The notes under the pieces: generated by a model
What the model saw: only the letters and a program-made list of their open reading frames with translations
The model's database searches: none
Told to the model about the DNA's origin: nothing
Program-made: the position numbers and the translations under genes
Source: CAMLIZ01 sp036231905
GTDB lineage: Bacteria; Pseudomonadota; Gammaproteobacteria; Burkholderiales; Burkholderiaceae_C
Assembly (NCBI RefSeq): GCF_036231905.1
Contig: NZ_JAZARE010000010.1
Span: forward strand, 1-64,000
Reading direction: 5' to 3'
Length of the DNA: 64,000 nucleotides
Shown here: piece after piece, positions 51,427 through 60,512 of the stretch
Layout of the letters: every line of letters starts with the position of its first letter
Position numbering within the stretch: the stretch's first letter is position 1

Positions 51427-51777
51427 CTACCGTCCACGGTGGCGCTCGATTTCCTGCGCCACCGCCCGTGCCACCACATCACGCAAGGTCGATGCCAATT
51501 CGTCGCGCAGTTCGTGGATCAGCGCATCGCTCAAGCGCGCCAGCAGCGGGTTCAAGGCATCGCGCAGGCGGTACTCGAGCATCAGGTCCACCTGGCGCTG
51601 CACGTCCACCAGCACACGGCGGGTCACCTCGCCTTCGTCAATGAGTGGCGGCTGCTCCGCGAAGGGCAGTGCTTCGGCGCGCACCTGCACCGACGAAGCC
51701 GGCACTTCCGTGGGGGCCGGCTGCACCACTTCGGTCAGCGTGGGCACCCTCTGGGGCGACTGGCGCTGCGCCATCAT
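51427..51777 (-). CDS. Hypothetical protein downstream of holC
   Basis: A 116-aa protein, starting ATG 51777 (a second ATG follows at once), overlapping the holC stop. The N-terminal 40 residues are Pro-rich and probably disordered; the rest is predicted helical with a heptad-like pattern (VDVQRQVDLMLEYRLRDALN). No domain is recognised with confidence. Position in a pepA-holC-ORF unit is common in Burkholderiales. Confidence 0.75.
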   Translation of the reverse strand: MMAQRQSPQRVPTLTEVVQPAPTEVPASSVQVRAEALPFAEQPPLIDEGEVTRRVLVDVQRQVDLMLEYRLRDALNPLLARLSDALIHELRDELASTLRDVVARAVAQEIERHRGR

Positions 51778-52214
51778 GCGCTGGCCGCCTGGGCATGGTG
51801 GGTGATCGGCCAGCCCTGCGCTTCGTACTGCTTCCAGCGCCGCCGCGCTGCGGCCACGTCGTCGGGGTCGCGCGAGACCACTTCGATGATGCGCTTGAAG
51901 CCGGCGTCGTCCGGCCGGCGCTCCGCCCCCAGGTTCACCAGCACCTCCTGGTGGGGCGGCCGCGCACCGGCCTCCACCAGCCAGATGGGCGTGCGGCCCT
52001 GCGCTTCGGACGGTGCCTTGTTCTGGCCCAGGCGCACATGCGGCACGAACTCCTGCGGCTCGAAGGTCCACAGCGCCTGGTCCAGTTGCTGCAGCAGCGG
52101 CGACGGGCCGGTCACCACCACCCGGGCGCCTTGCCGGTAGGCCTTGCGCAGCAGCCGGCAGGCGTGGCTCAGCTTGTCCGCGACGCCGGTGTGGAATGCC
52201 ACTTCAGTGCTCAT
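51774..52214 (-). CDS. holC: DNA polymerase III subunit chi
   Basis: A 146-aa HolC protein: VAFHTGVADKLSHACRLLRK at the start, GARVVVTGPSPLLQQLDQAL and TPIWLVEAG are family landmarks. Chi joins SSB to the clamp loader through psi. It follows pepA by 36 bp, the conserved pepA-holC order, and overlaps the small gene downstream. Confidence 0.93.
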   Translation of the reverse strand: MSTEVAFHTGVADKLSHACRLLRKAYRQGARVVVTGPSPLLQQLDQALWTFEPQEFVPHVRLGQNKAPSEAQGRTPIWLVEAGARPPHQEVLVNLGAERRPDDAGFKRIIEVVSRDPDDVAAARRRWKQYEAQGWPITHHAQAASA

Positions 52215-52250
52215 GGGGCTGCACCGGGCGCCGGCGCCTTCAGGCCGGCC

Positions 52251-53708
52251 TCAAGCCTGCGACAGCACGAAGTGCGTGAGCAGCGGCACCGGCCGGCCGG
52301 TGCTGCCCTTGGCGGCGCCGGACTTCCAGGCGGTGCCGGCCACGTCGAGGTGGGCCCAGCGGTACTTGGCGGTGAAGCGCTTGAGGAACATCGCGGCGGT
52401 GATGGAGCCGCCGGCGCGCGGGCCGACATTGGCGATGTCGGCGTAGTGCGTCTTCAGCGCTTCGTCGTATTCCTCGTCCAGCGGCATGCGCCAGCAGGTG
52501 TCCAGCGCCTGGCGGCCCGCAGCCTGCAACTCACCCGCCAGTTCATCGTCCGCGGTGAACAGGCCGGAGTGGTGATGACCGAGGGCGATCACGCAGGCAC
52601 CGGTGAGGGTGGCGATGTCCACCACCGCGGCCGGCTTGAAGCGCTCGGCATAGGTGAGCGCGTCGCACAGCACCAGGCGCCCTTCGGCGTCGGTGTTCAG
52701 GATCTCGATGGTCTGGCCTGACATGCTCTTGACGACGTCGCCCGGCTTGGTGGCCGTGCCGCTGGGCATGTTCTCGCAGGCCGGGATCAGGCCCACCAGG
52801 TTGAGCTTGGGCTTGAGTTCGCCCACCGCACGGAAGGTGCCCAGCACGCTGGCCGCACCGCCCATGTCGTACTTCATCTCGTCCATCTCGGGAGACGGCT
52901 TGATCGAGATACCGCCGGTGTCGAAGGTGATGCCCTTGCCCACCAGCACCACCGGCGCCTGCGTCTTGGCTCCGCCGTTGTAGCGCAGCACGATGAACTT
53001 GAGCGGCTCCTCCGAGCCCTTGGCCACCGCCACGAACGAGCCCATGCCGAGCTTCTCGACGTCCTTGCGCTCCAGCACCTCGATCTTGAAGCCGAACTCC
53101 TTGCCCAAGGCCTTGGCCTGCTCGGCCAGGTAGGTGGGCGTGCACACGTTGCCCGGGCGGTTGGCGCATTCCCGCGCCAGGGTCACGCCGTTGGCGATCG
53201 CCTCGCCGCGCGCCAGGCCACGTTGCAGCACGGTGGCCTCGGGCTTGGCGCACAGCAGGCTCACACGTTCCAGCTTGGGCGCCTCGCTGGCGCTGGGCTT
53301 GGTGGCCCGGTACACATACACCGCATCGCTGACCGCGGCCACCAGGGCCTCGGCATGGGCCTCGCCCAGCGCCTCGCTGCCCGCGCAGGCCACGGCCAGG
53401 TGCCGCACCCCCAGGCCCTTGACCGCCGTCACACCGGCCGCCACCGCCGCCTTGAAGGCCTTGGCCGACCCATCGCCCGCCACAGCCAGCACCGTGCGCG
53501 CGGCCTTCAGTCCGGCCACCCGGTGCAGATAGAGGCTGCGGCCGGCCTTGAGCACCAGGTCGCCCTGGGCCACGGCCTCCTTGGCGGCCGCGGCCAAAGG
53601 CGCGTCCAGCGAGGCGGGAATGCCGTCGCCGACCATCACGACCAGCAGCGCATCAGCAGCCACGGCGGGCAGTCCGCCAGCGGCAAGGGTCTGGGTACGG
53701 AAGTCCAT
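52251..53708 (-). CDS. pepA: Leucyl aminopeptidase (M17)
   Basis: A 485-aa di-metal aminopeptidase. The ATG at 53708 (MDFRTQTLAAGG) gives family length; a longer in-frame extension upstream is not supported. The C-terminal catalytic domain has VGKGITFDTGGISIKPS and the signature NTDAEGRLVLCDAL with metal ligands and catalytic Arg. It releases N-terminal residues from peptides in the cytoplasm and in some bacteria also binds DNA. It is divergent from lptF. Confidence 0.95.
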   Translation of the reverse strand: MDFRTQTLAAGGLPAVAADALLVVMVGDGIPASLDAPLAAAAKEAVAQGDLVLKAGRSLYLHRVAGLKAARTVLAVAGDGSAKAFKAAVAAGVTAVKGLGVRHLAVACAGSEALGEAHAEALVAAVSDAVYVYRATKPSASEAPKLERVSLLCAKPEATVLQRGLARGEAIANGVTLARECANRPGNVCTPTYLAEQAKALGKEFGFKIEVLERKDVEKLGMGSFVAVAKGSEEPLKFIVLRYNGGAKTQAPVVLVGKGITFDTGGISIKPSPEMDEMKYDMGGAASVLGTFRAVGELKPKLNLVGLIPACENMPSGTATKPGDVVKSMSGQTIEILNTDAEGRLVLCDALTYAERFKPAAVVDIATLTGACVIALGHHHSGLFTADDELAGELQAAGRQALDTCWRMPLDEEYDEALKTHYADIANVGPRAGGSITAAMFLKRFTAKYRWAHLDVAGTAWKSGAAKGSTGRPVPLLTHFVLSQA

Positions 53709-53781
53709 AATGCGTTTCAAACAAAGCCCGTGCCGCGCCCTCGTGGGGCGCCGTGGTGCTTCATGAATTGAGAAGGGGCCG

Positions 53782-54882
53782 ATGTTATTCGATTCAACCT
53801 TGCGCAAAGAGCTCGCACGCAGCTTCGGCGCGACGCTGATCGTGATCCTCACCATCGTGCTCACGATGATGCTGATCCGCACCCTGGGCCAGGCCGCCGG
53901 CGGCCAGGTCGCACCGCAGGACGTGGTGCTTGCGCTCGGGTATGTCGGCCTCGGCCACCTGCCCACCATGCTGGCGCTGTCGCTGTTCATCGCCGTGGTG
54001 GCCACGCTGGGCCGCATGTACAAGGACAGCGAGATGGCGATCTGGTTCGCCAGCGGCGTGGGCCTGTCGCGCTTCGTCAAGCCGGTGCTGCAAACCAGCT
54101 GGCCGGTGCTGCTGGTGATCGGCGTGCTGCTGGTCTTCGTGTGGCCCTGGGGCAACCAGAACAGCACCGAGCTGCGTGCGCGCTACGAGCAGCGCTCCGA
54201 CCTGTCACGCGTGTCGCCGGGTGTGTTCCAGACCTCGCGTGACGGCAGCCGGGTGTTCTTCATCGAGCGCGACGCCGACGCGGGCGTGAACGCACGCAAC
54301 GTGTTCATCCTGGCCAACGGCGCGGACAAGGAGTCGGTCACCTCGGCGCGCAGCGGCCGGCTGGAAACCGTGGGCGAGGACCGCATGCTGGTGCTGGACC
54401 GCGGCCAGCGCAACGAGATGGACCGCAAGAGCGGCGAGAAGACGATCGCCAGCTTCGACACCTACAGCGTGCTCGCCTGGGAGCGCGCGGTGCGGCGCGC
54501 GGAGGAGCGCCCACCCAAGGCCCGCCCCACGCTGGACCTGCTGCGCGAGCCCACCTTGAAGAACCAGGCCGAGCTCAGCTGGCGCTTCGGCCTGCTGCTG
54601 GGCGCGGGCAACCTGCTGCTGCTGGGCGTCGGCCTGGCCGCCACCAACCCGCGCCGCGCCAGCAACTGGAACCTGCTGTTCGCGCTGCTCGGCTTCGTCG
54701 TGTACTACAACCTGGTCAACCTGAGCCAGGCCTGGGTGGGCTCCGGCCGCATGAGCCTCGCCGGCGCGCTGTTCGGGCTGCATGGCAGCGCCTTCGTGCT
54801 GGCAATCGCCCTGATGTGGTGGCGCGATCATGCCGCGATGACGCCGCGGCGCTGGCGGCGCGGGGCGCGGGCGGCGGCATGA
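53782..54882 (+). CDS. lptF: LPS export permease LptF
   Basis: A 366-aa YjgP/YjgQ-family permease with a cluster of membrane helices at the N-terminus, a periplasmic jellyroll domain in the middle (about 130-250) and three helices at the C-terminus. With LptG and LptB it extracts LPS from the inner membrane toward LptC. GAAGGGG precedes the ATG and the stop overlaps the lptG ATG. Confidence 0.94.
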   Translation: MLFDSTLRKELARSFGATLIVILTIVLTMMLIRTLGQAAGGQVAPQDVVLALGYVGLGHLPTMLALSLFIAVVATLGRMYKDSEMAIWFASGVGLSRFVKPVLQTSWPVLLVIGVLLVFVWPWGNQNSTELRARYEQRSDLSRVSPGVFQTSRDGSRVFFIERDADAGVNARNVFILANGADKESVTSARSGRLETVGEDRMLVLDRGQRNEMDRKSGEKTIASFDTYSVLAWERAVRRAEERPPKARPTLDLLREPTLKNQAELSWRFGLLLGAGNLLLLGVGLAATNPRRASNWNLLFALLGFVVYYNLVNLSQAWVGSGRMSLAGALFGLHGSAFVLAIALMWWRDHAAMTPRRWRRGARAAA

Positions 54883-55988
54883 AGACCGTCCGCCGCCTGC
54901 TCTACCGGGACATCGCCTCGGCCGTGGCCTTCGTGGCCGTGGCCTTCCTGTCGCTGTTCTTCTTCATCGACTTCGTCGACGAGCTGGGAAGCATCGGCAA
55001 GCAGGGCTACACCGCCGTGCATGCGGTCGTGTCCTGCCTGCTCGAGGTGCCCGCTCATTTCTATGAGCTGTTTCCGATCGCGGTACTGATCGGCTGCATC
55101 TTCTCGCTGGCGCGCATGGCGCAGTCGTCGGAGTACACCATCCTGCGCACCGGCGGGCTGGGGCCGGGCCGGGCGTTGCAGCTGCTCACCGCACTGGGCC
55201 TGGTGTTCGCGGTGTGCACCTTCGTGGTGGGCGACTACGTGGCCCCGGCCAGCGAGCGCGAGGCGGTGCTGCTGAAGGCCCGCTTCAACGGCGGGCTCAA
55301 GCTCGGCCGGGCCGGCGCCTGGCTCAAGGACAGCCGGCAGACGCCGGACGGGGAACGCAGCTACTCGGTGAACGTGGGCCAGACCGCGCCGGACGGCAAC
55401 CTGCAAGCCATCCGGATCTACGAGTTCGATGACCAGGGCCGGCTGCTGTCGCGGCTGCAGGCCGACCAGGGCCGGGTGGCGCAGGACGGCATCTGGCATC
55501 TGGCCAAGGTGCAGCTCACGCGCTGGCCCAGCGAGCAGACCCCCGATGCGGGCGTGAAGGACCAGCAGCTGCCGACCTACGAATGGGCCAGCAGCCTGCG
55601 CGCCAGCGTGGTGGCCGCCGCCGTGCTGCCGGCCAGCACCATGTCCACCATCGACCTGTGGCGCTACGCCTCCCACCTCAACGAACACGAACAGGCAGCC
55701 GGGCGCTATGCGATCCAGTTCTGGAAGAAGGCGCTCTACCCCTTTGCCTGCCTGGTGATGATGGCGCTGGCCCTGCCCTTCGCCTACCTGCACGCCCGCG
55801 CGGGCGGCATCAGCCTCAAGGTGTTCGGCGGCATCCTGCTGGGCATCAGCTTCGTGCTGCTGAACAACGTGGCCGGCCACCTGGGGCTGCTGCATGGCTG
55901 GACACCCTGGGCGGTGGCCGCCGCACCCAGCCTGCTGTACCTGCTGCTGTCACTGGCCGCGTTTGCCTGGCTGGTGCGCTACCGATGA
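54879..55988 (+). CDS. lptG: LPS export permease LptG
   Basis: A 369-aa partner of LptF. The ATG at 54879 overlaps the lptF TGA (ATGA) and gives MKTVRRLLYRDIASAVAFVA, the expected N-terminus. Membrane helices flank a periplasmic domain. Its TGA overlaps the cbiX start, so the LPS genes and the sulfur-related genes downstream are in one coupled run. Confidence 0.94.
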   Translation: MKTVRRLLYRDIASAVAFVAVAFLSLFFFIDFVDELGSIGKQGYTAVHAVVSCLLEVPAHFYELFPIAVLIGCIFSLARMAQSSEYTILRTGGLGPGRALQLLTALGLVFAVCTFVVGDYVAPASEREAVLLKARFNGGLKLGRAGAWLKDSRQTPDGERSYSVNVGQTAPDGNLQAIRIYEFDDQGRLLSRLQADQGRVAQDGIWHLAKVQLTRWPSEQTPDAGVKDQQLPTYEWASSLRASVVAAAVLPASTMSTIDLWRYASHLNEHEQAAGRYAIQFWKKALYPFACLVMMALALPFAYLHARAGGISLKVFGGILLGISFVLLNNVAGHLGLLHGWTPWAVAAAPSLLYLLLSLAAFAWLVRYR

Positions 55989-56362
55989 AAGCCGGCCTGC
56001 TGCTCTTTGCGCATGGCGCGCGTGACCCGAACTGGGCGGCCCCTTTCGAAGCGGTCGCCCAGCAACTGCTCAGCCTGAGGCCGGACGCTGCGGTGGCCCT
56101 CGCCTTCCTCGAGTTCATGAGCCCCGGCATGCTGGAGGCAGGTGCCGAGTTGGCCGCCGCAGGCTGCGAACACATCGAAGTGATTCCGCTGTTCCTGGGA
56201 GCCGGCGGCCATGTGCGCAAGGACGTGCCGGCGCTGCTGGGTGAACTCCGGGCCGCGCATCCGGCCGTGCGCATCACGCTGCATCCGGCCATCGGCGAGC
56301 ATCCCGCGGTGATTGCCGCCATGGCCGCGGCCGCCGCTTCCATCGACACTCCGGCCTCATGA
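55985..56362 (+). CDS. cbiX: Small CbiX-type sirohydrochlorin chelatase
   Basis: A 125-aa single-domain chelatase. LLLFAHGARDPNW carries the metal-binding His near the N-terminus, and VIPLFLGAGGHVRKDVP has the second His of the active site. The short form (CbiX-S) works as a dimer and inserts Fe or Co into sirohydrochlorin for siroheme or cobalamin. Overlap with cysB downstream suggests siroheme for sulfite reductase. Confidence 0.9.
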   Translation: MKAGLLLFAHGARDPNWAAPFEAVAQQLLSLRPDAAVALAFLEFMSPGMLEAGAELAAAGCEHIEVIPLFLGAGGHVRKDVPALLGELRAAHPAVRITLHPAIGEHPAVIAAMAAAAASIDTPAS

Positions 56363-57306
56363 ACCTGCACCAGTTCCGCTTCGTCCAGGAAGCCGTTCGC
56401 CGCAACCTCAACCTCACCGAGACGGCGAAGGCGCTCTACACCTCGCAGCCGGGCATCTCCAAGGCCATCCTGGAGCTGGAGGAGGAGCTGGGCGTGGACA
56501 TCTTCGCCCGCCACGGCAAGCGCCTGCGCCGCGTGACCGAGCCGGGCCAGGAGGTTCTGAAGTCCATCGAGATCATCCTGCGAGAGGTGGGCAACCTCAA
56601 GCGCATCGGCGAGGAGTTCTCCAAGCAGGACGCCGGCCGGCTGTCCATCGCCACCACCCACACCCAGGCGCGCTACATCCTGCCGGAGCCGGTGGCGCTG
56701 CTGCGGCGGCGCTTCCCCAAGGTGAGCGTGAGCCTGCACCAGGGCACGCCCGAGCAGGTGGCCCAGATGCTGATCGAGGAAAGCGCGGACATCGGCCTGG
56801 CCACCGAATCGCTGAGCGAGTTCGACGAGCTGGTGACCCTGCCCTGCTATGAATGGCAGCACATGATCGTGGTGCCCGCTTCGCACCCGCTGGCCACGGT
56901 GGAGCGGCCCACGCTGGAGCAGCTGGCCGGCGAGCCGCTGGTGTCCTATCACCCCTCCTTCACCGGCCGCACCCGCATCGACGCCGCCTTTGCGCATCGG
57001 CGCCTCAAGCCCAACGTGGTGCTGGAAGCCATCGACTCCGACGTGATCAAGACCTACGTCCGGCTGGGCCTGGGCGTGGGCATCGTGGCCGAGATGGCGG
57101 TGCGCGAGGACGGCCTGGGCGGCGACCTGGTGGCCAAGCCCGCCGGCCACCTGTTCGGCCTGAATGTGTCACGCGTGGCCTTCAAGCGTGGCGCCTACCT
57201 GCGCAACTTCGTCTACACCTTCGCCGAACTGCTGTCCGACCGCCTCACCCGCGCACTCATCATCCGCGCCATGAGCGGCGAACAGCCCACCGACTACGAG
57301 CTCTGA
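56359..57306 (+). CDS. cysB: CysB-type LysR regulator of sulfur assimilation
   Basis: A 315-aa LysR protein of the CysB/Cbl group. The helix-turn-helix is MNLHQFRFVQEAVRRNLNLT then ETAKALYTSQPGISKAI; effector-domain motifs ATTHTQARYILP and RIDAAF are CysB-typical. It should activate cysteine biosynthesis genes in response to N-acetylserine or sulfide. The ATG overlaps the cbiX stop and the gene's own stop shares one base with the aminotransferase ATG. Confidence 0.92.
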   Translation: MNLHQFRFVQEAVRRNLNLTETAKALYTSQPGISKAILELEEELGVDIFARHGKRLRRVTEPGQEVLKSIEIILREVGNLKRIGEEFSKQDAGRLSIATTHTQARYILPEPVALLRRRFPKVSVSLHQGTPEQVAQMLIEESADIGLATESLSEFDELVTLPCYEWQHMIVVPASHPLATVERPTLEQLAGEPLVSYHPSFTGRTRIDAAFAHRRLKPNVVLEAIDSDVIKTYVRLGLGVGIVAEMAVREDGLGGDLVAKPAGHLFGLNVSRVAFKRGAYLRNFVYTFAELLSDRLTRALIIRAMSGEQPTDYEL

Positions 57307-58541
57307 TGACCGCTGCCCGCACCCCGCCCGTCACCAGCCGCCTGCCCAAGGTGGGCACCACCATCTTCAGCGTGATGTCGGCCCTGGCGGCCGAACATGG
57401 CGCCATCAACCTGGGCCAGGGTTTCCCGGATTTCGACTGCGACCCGCAGCTGCCGGATGCGGTGAACGCCGCCATGCGCGAGGGGCTGAACCAGTACCCG
57501 CCGATGCCGGGCGTGCCGCAGCTGCGCGAGGCGGTGAGCGCCAAGATGGAGTCGCTGTACGGCCGGCGCTACGACCCGGGCAGCGAGATCACCATCACCG
57601 CCGGCGCCACCCAGGCCATCATCACGGCGGTGCTGGCCATCGTGCACCCTGGTGCATCCGGGCCCCCACGCGAGCCTGGCTCGCTGCCCCCCGAGGGGGC
57701 GTCGCCGCCTTCGGGCGGCCGTGCGGCGGACGAAGTCATCGTGCTGGAACCCTGCTACGACAGCTACGGACCCAACATCGAGCTCGCAGGCGGGCGGGTG
57801 GTGCGCGTGCCGCTCACGCCGGGCAGCTTCCGTCCTGATTTCGACCGCATCGCCGCAGCGCTCGGCCCGAAGACGCGCGCCATCATCATCAACACGCCGC
57901 ACAACCCGAGCGCCACCTGCTGGACCGCCGCCGAGATGGCGCGGCTGGCGGAACTGCTGGCGCCCACCGACGTCTTCGTGATCAGCGACGAGGTGTACGA
58001 ACACATGGTGTTCGATGGCGTGGCGCATGCCAGCGTGGCCAGCCATCCGGTGCTGGCGGCCCGCAGCTTCGTGGTGTCCAGCTTCGGCAAGACCTATCAC
58101 GTCACCGGCTGGAAGGTGGGCTACGTGGCCGCACCGGCCGCCCTGACGGCCGAATTCCGCAAGGTGCACCAGTTCAACGTGTTTACGGTGAACACGCCGG
58201 TGCAGCACGGCCTGGCGCGCTACATGGCCGACCCGGCCCCCTACCTGCAGCTGCCGGCCTTCTACCAGCGCAAGCGCGACCTGTTTCGCGCCGGCCTGCA
58301 GGCCACCCGCCTGCGCCCGCTCACCACGGCGGGCAGCTACTTCCAGTGCGTGGACTATTCGCAGTTGAGCGACATGCCGGAGGCCGACTTCTGCCGCTGG
58401 CTCACCACCGAGGTCGGTGTGGCGGCCATTCCGCTGTCCGCCTTCTATGAAAACGGCTTCGAGCAGCGCATCGTGCGCTTCTGCTTCGCCAAGAAGGACG
58501 ACACGCTGAACGCCGCGCTCGCGCGCCTGGCGAAGATCTGA
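57306..58541 (+). CDS. PLP-dependent aminotransferase (methionine aminotransferase-like) with in-frame insert
   Basis: A 411-aa fold-type I aminotransferase. INLGQGFPDFDCDP near the start and SSFGKTYHVTGWKVGY with the PLP lysine are typical of the YbdL/kynurenine aminotransferase group, which act on methionine and similar acids. Between VHPG and DEVIVLEPCYDSYGP, normally adjacent in the family, lies a 25-residue Pro/Gly/Ser-rich stretch encoded by a hairpin-rich 75-bp repeat (57654-57728). The frame stays open and all key residues remain, so the enzyme may still work. Confidence 0.9.
   Translation: MTAARTPPVTSRLPKVGTTIFSVMSALAAEHGAINLGQGFPDFDCDPQLPDAVNAAMREGLNQYPPMPGVPQLREAVSAKMESLYGRRYDPGSEITITAGATQAIITAVLAIVHPGASGPPREPGSLPPEGASPPSGGRAADEVIVLEPCYDSYGPNIELAGGRVVRVPLTPGSFRPDFDRIAAALGPKTRAIIINTPHNPSATCWTAAEMARLAELLAPTDVFVISDEVYEHMVFDGVAHASVASHPVLAARSFVVSSFGKTYHVTGWKVGYVAAPAALTAEFRKVHQFNVFTVNTPVQHGLARYMADPAPYLQLPAFYQRKRDLFRAGLQATRLRPLTTAGSYFQCVDYSQLSDMPEADFCRWLTTEVGVAAIPLSAFYENGFEQRIVRFCFAKKDDTLNAALARLAKI
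57654..57728. repeat. Hairpin-rich 75-bp repeat inserted in the aminotransferase gene
   Basis: Three hairpins follow each other: CGAGCC-T-GGCTCG (57671-57683), GCCCCC-CGA-GGGGGC (57686-57700) and GCCGCC-TTCG-GGCGGC (57704-57719). This is the style of GC-rich intergenic repeats seen in Burkholderiales genomes. The 75-bp length keeps the reading frame (25 codons). No other copy is visible in this window. Confidence 0.7.
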
Positions 58542-58543
58542 AC

Positions 58544-59572
58544 CTAGCGGTCGCTGCCGTCGTCCGGCTCGGCCGGCACGGTGGACAGGTCCAGGTCCAC
58601 CCGTCCCGGCCCGCGCGTCACGCTCACCTGCGTGAACACACCGGTGGTGTCAAACGACGCCGGCGTGCGCTGGATCACCGACACCTCGGTCTGCGTGTCC
58701 TCGATGGGCAGCAGCACGTCCACCTCGCTGGCCGGTGCATCGGCGCGGTACTGCAGCTCGCGCGTGAGCCAGTAGAGGAACAGCAGCTCCTCGTAGGCCG
58801 GCAGGTCGAAGCGCTCTTCCTCGGTGCCGCGGCGAAACAGCAGTGATTCGATGACCGCCATCGCGTCCAGCGGCGCGCTCCAGGCGCGCTGCACGGCGGT
58901 GATGGCCTCCGGGTAGTCGGCCAGCGAGCGCTCGCGGCCGGTTTCGGTCTGCCACTGCGGCGCCAGCGCATTGAAGCGCTGGTTGAAGCGCTCGCGCGTG
59001 CGTTCGTAGGCCGCCTGGTCCTCCCGGCGGCGGTAGATCTGCATCAGGCGCAGGTAAGGCAGCGGGCTGGTACCCCCCGTGCCGCGCAGGTGCTCCAGCA
59101 GCAGGTCGATGGCCGCATCGTCCTGACCCAGCACGACGAGGAACTCCGCCTGCTGGTCGATGTCGATGTGCTCCTCGATCGACAAACCGTGCGGCGTGGG
59201 CGAGGCGCTGGGGAAGTAGGCAGCGGTGACAGGCACCGGCGTGGCCTCGGCGGCAGCTGCCTGGGGCAGCTTCAGGGTGTCAGGCTCTGGCGACGGCGTG
59301 TCGGCCAGCGGTGCCGGGGGCACGGGCTTGCGCCGCAGCAGGCACCAGCCCAGCACCGCGACACCGGCGCCCAGCACCACCACCAGCCCGCCCAGCACCG
59401 GCACCCACTGGGCCGACTGCTCCGCCGCCGCCAGCCGTGCGCGCAAAGCCTCGGCATCGGCGGCCTGGACTTGACGGGCGGGCGCAGGATCGGCGCCGGT
59501 GGCCGCGCCGGCGGATGTGCTGCCCGCCAGAAGCGACAGTCCGACGACGAGCGACAGTACGGCGGGATGCAT
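58544..59572 (-). CDS. FimV-like membrane protein with tetratricopeptide-type region
   Basis: A 342-aa protein with a signal sequence (MHPAVLSLVVGLSLLAGSTS), an Ala-rich helical stretch, one transmembrane helix (57-79, WVPVLGGLVVVLGAGVAVLG), a Pro/Ala linker, and a cytoplasmic helical repeat region (EFLVVLGQDDAAIDLLLEHL then RGTGG) like the C-terminal part of FimV and similar proteins. FimV-type proteins organise type IV pili and cell poles; the function here is unproven. It ends 2 bp after the aminotransferase and is convergent with it. Confidence 0.75.
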   Translation of the reverse strand: MHPAVLSLVVGLSLLAGSTSAGAATGADPAPARQVQAADAEALRARLAAAEQSAQWVPVLGGLVVVLGAGVAVLGWCLLRRKPVPPAPLADTPSPEPDTLKLPQAAAAEATPVPVTAAYFPSASPTPHGLSIEEHIDIDQQAEFLVVLGQDDAAIDLLLEHLRGTGGTSPLPYLRLMQIYRRREDQAAYERTRERFNQRFNALAPQWQTETGRERSLADYPEAITAVQRAWSAPLDAMAVIESLLFRRGTEEERFDLPAYEELLFLYWLTRELQYRADAPASEVDVLLPIEDTQTEVSVIQRTPASFDTTGVFTQVSVTRGPGRVDLDLSTVPAEPDDGSDR

Positions 59573-59732
59573 GCCTGGGACGTTGAACTGTAAGCGGGCG
59601 AAACGCCGGGCGACTCTAGCACGCACGCCCCCGGCGCACGGGCCCGCGGCAGCCCCTCGCGGGCTCGCGGAACGGGCCTGCGTGACACAATCCGCGCCGT
59701 CTTCACTGCGCCTGTCCGCGGGCCCACCGGCA

Positions 59733-60512
59733 ATGCCCTCCGAGCTGTTGACCGAACGCCACGACGCCACGCTGGTGCTCACGCTGAGCGACCCCGCCAC
59801 CCGCAACACCCTGTCGCCGCAGGCCAGCGCGGCCGGCATCGAGGCGCTGAGCGTGGCGGAATCCGCCGCTGACGTGCGCTGCGTGGTGCTGCGCGGCGAC
59901 GGCGCGCACTTCTGCTCCGGCGGCAACCTGCAACGCCTGGCCCACACCCGCACCATCGGGCCGGACGAACAACGCCAGTCGATCGAACGCTTCCATGGCT
60001 TCATCGAGGCGCTGCGCACCTTCCCCAAGCCGGTGATCGCCGCGGTGGAGGGCTATGCGGCCGGCGGTGGCTTTTCGCTCGCGCTGGCCTGCGACCTGAT
60101 CGTGGCGGCCGAGGACGCGAAGTTCGTGATGTCCTATGCCAAGGTCGGCCTGTCGCCCGACGGCGGCAGCAGCTGGCACCTGGCGCAGCAGCTGCCGCGC
60201 GCGCTGGTGCTGCAGATGCTGTGGCTGGCCGACCCGCTGAGCCCGCGCCAGCTGCTGCAGTTCGGGCTTGTCAACACCGTGACAGACAGCGGGCAGGCGC
60301 TGGTCGAAGCTTTGCGCATCGCCGGGCGCCTGGCCGCGATGGCGCCGAACGCACTGGCCAGCGCGAAGGAGCTGGTCAATGGCGCGAGCACCCGCCGCCT
60401 GCGCGAGCAGCTGGACTGCGAACGCGAGCATTTCGTGGGCAACCTCTTCGACGCCAACGGCGCCGAGGGCCTGCAAGCCTTCTTCGACAAACGCAAACCC
60501 GACTTCCGTTGA
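59733..60512 (+). CDS. Enoyl-CoA hydratase/isomerase family protein (oxepin-CoA hydrolase-like)
   Basis: A 259-aa crotonase. FCSGGNLQRL and EGYAAGGGFSLALACDLIVA form the oxyanion-hole blocks, and SYAKVGLSPDGGSSWHL follows where the catalytic Glu of hydratases would lie, with Asp in its place. This pattern is seen in the alternative-type oxepin-CoA hydrolase of phenylacetate degradation, but no paa genes are nearby, so substrate is uncertain. The gene overlaps the histidine phosphatase gene (TTGA). Confidence 0.8.
   Translation: MPSELLTERHDATLVLTLSDPATRNTLSPQASAAGIEALSVAESAADVRCVVLRGDGAHFCSGGNLQRLAHTRTIGPDEQRQSIERFHGFIEALRTFPKPVIAAVEGYAAGGGFSLALACDLIVAAEDAKFVMSYAKVGLSPDGGSSWHLAQQLPRALVLQMLWLADPLSPRQLLQFGLVNTVTDSGQALVEALRIAGRLAAMAPNALASAKELVNGASTRRLREQLDCEREHFVGNLFDANGAEGLQAFFDKRKPDFR

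Noticed and set aside
53709..54167. N-terminal extension of the leucyl aminopeptidase
   Set aside because: The extension overlaps lptF on the other strand and is not family-like; MDFRTQTLAAGG at 53708 gives the normal PepA length.
57306..58541. Aminotransferase as a pseudogene because of the insert
   Set aside because: The insert is 75 bp, keeps the frame and leaves the PLP lysine and other motifs intact, so the gene was kept as coding.
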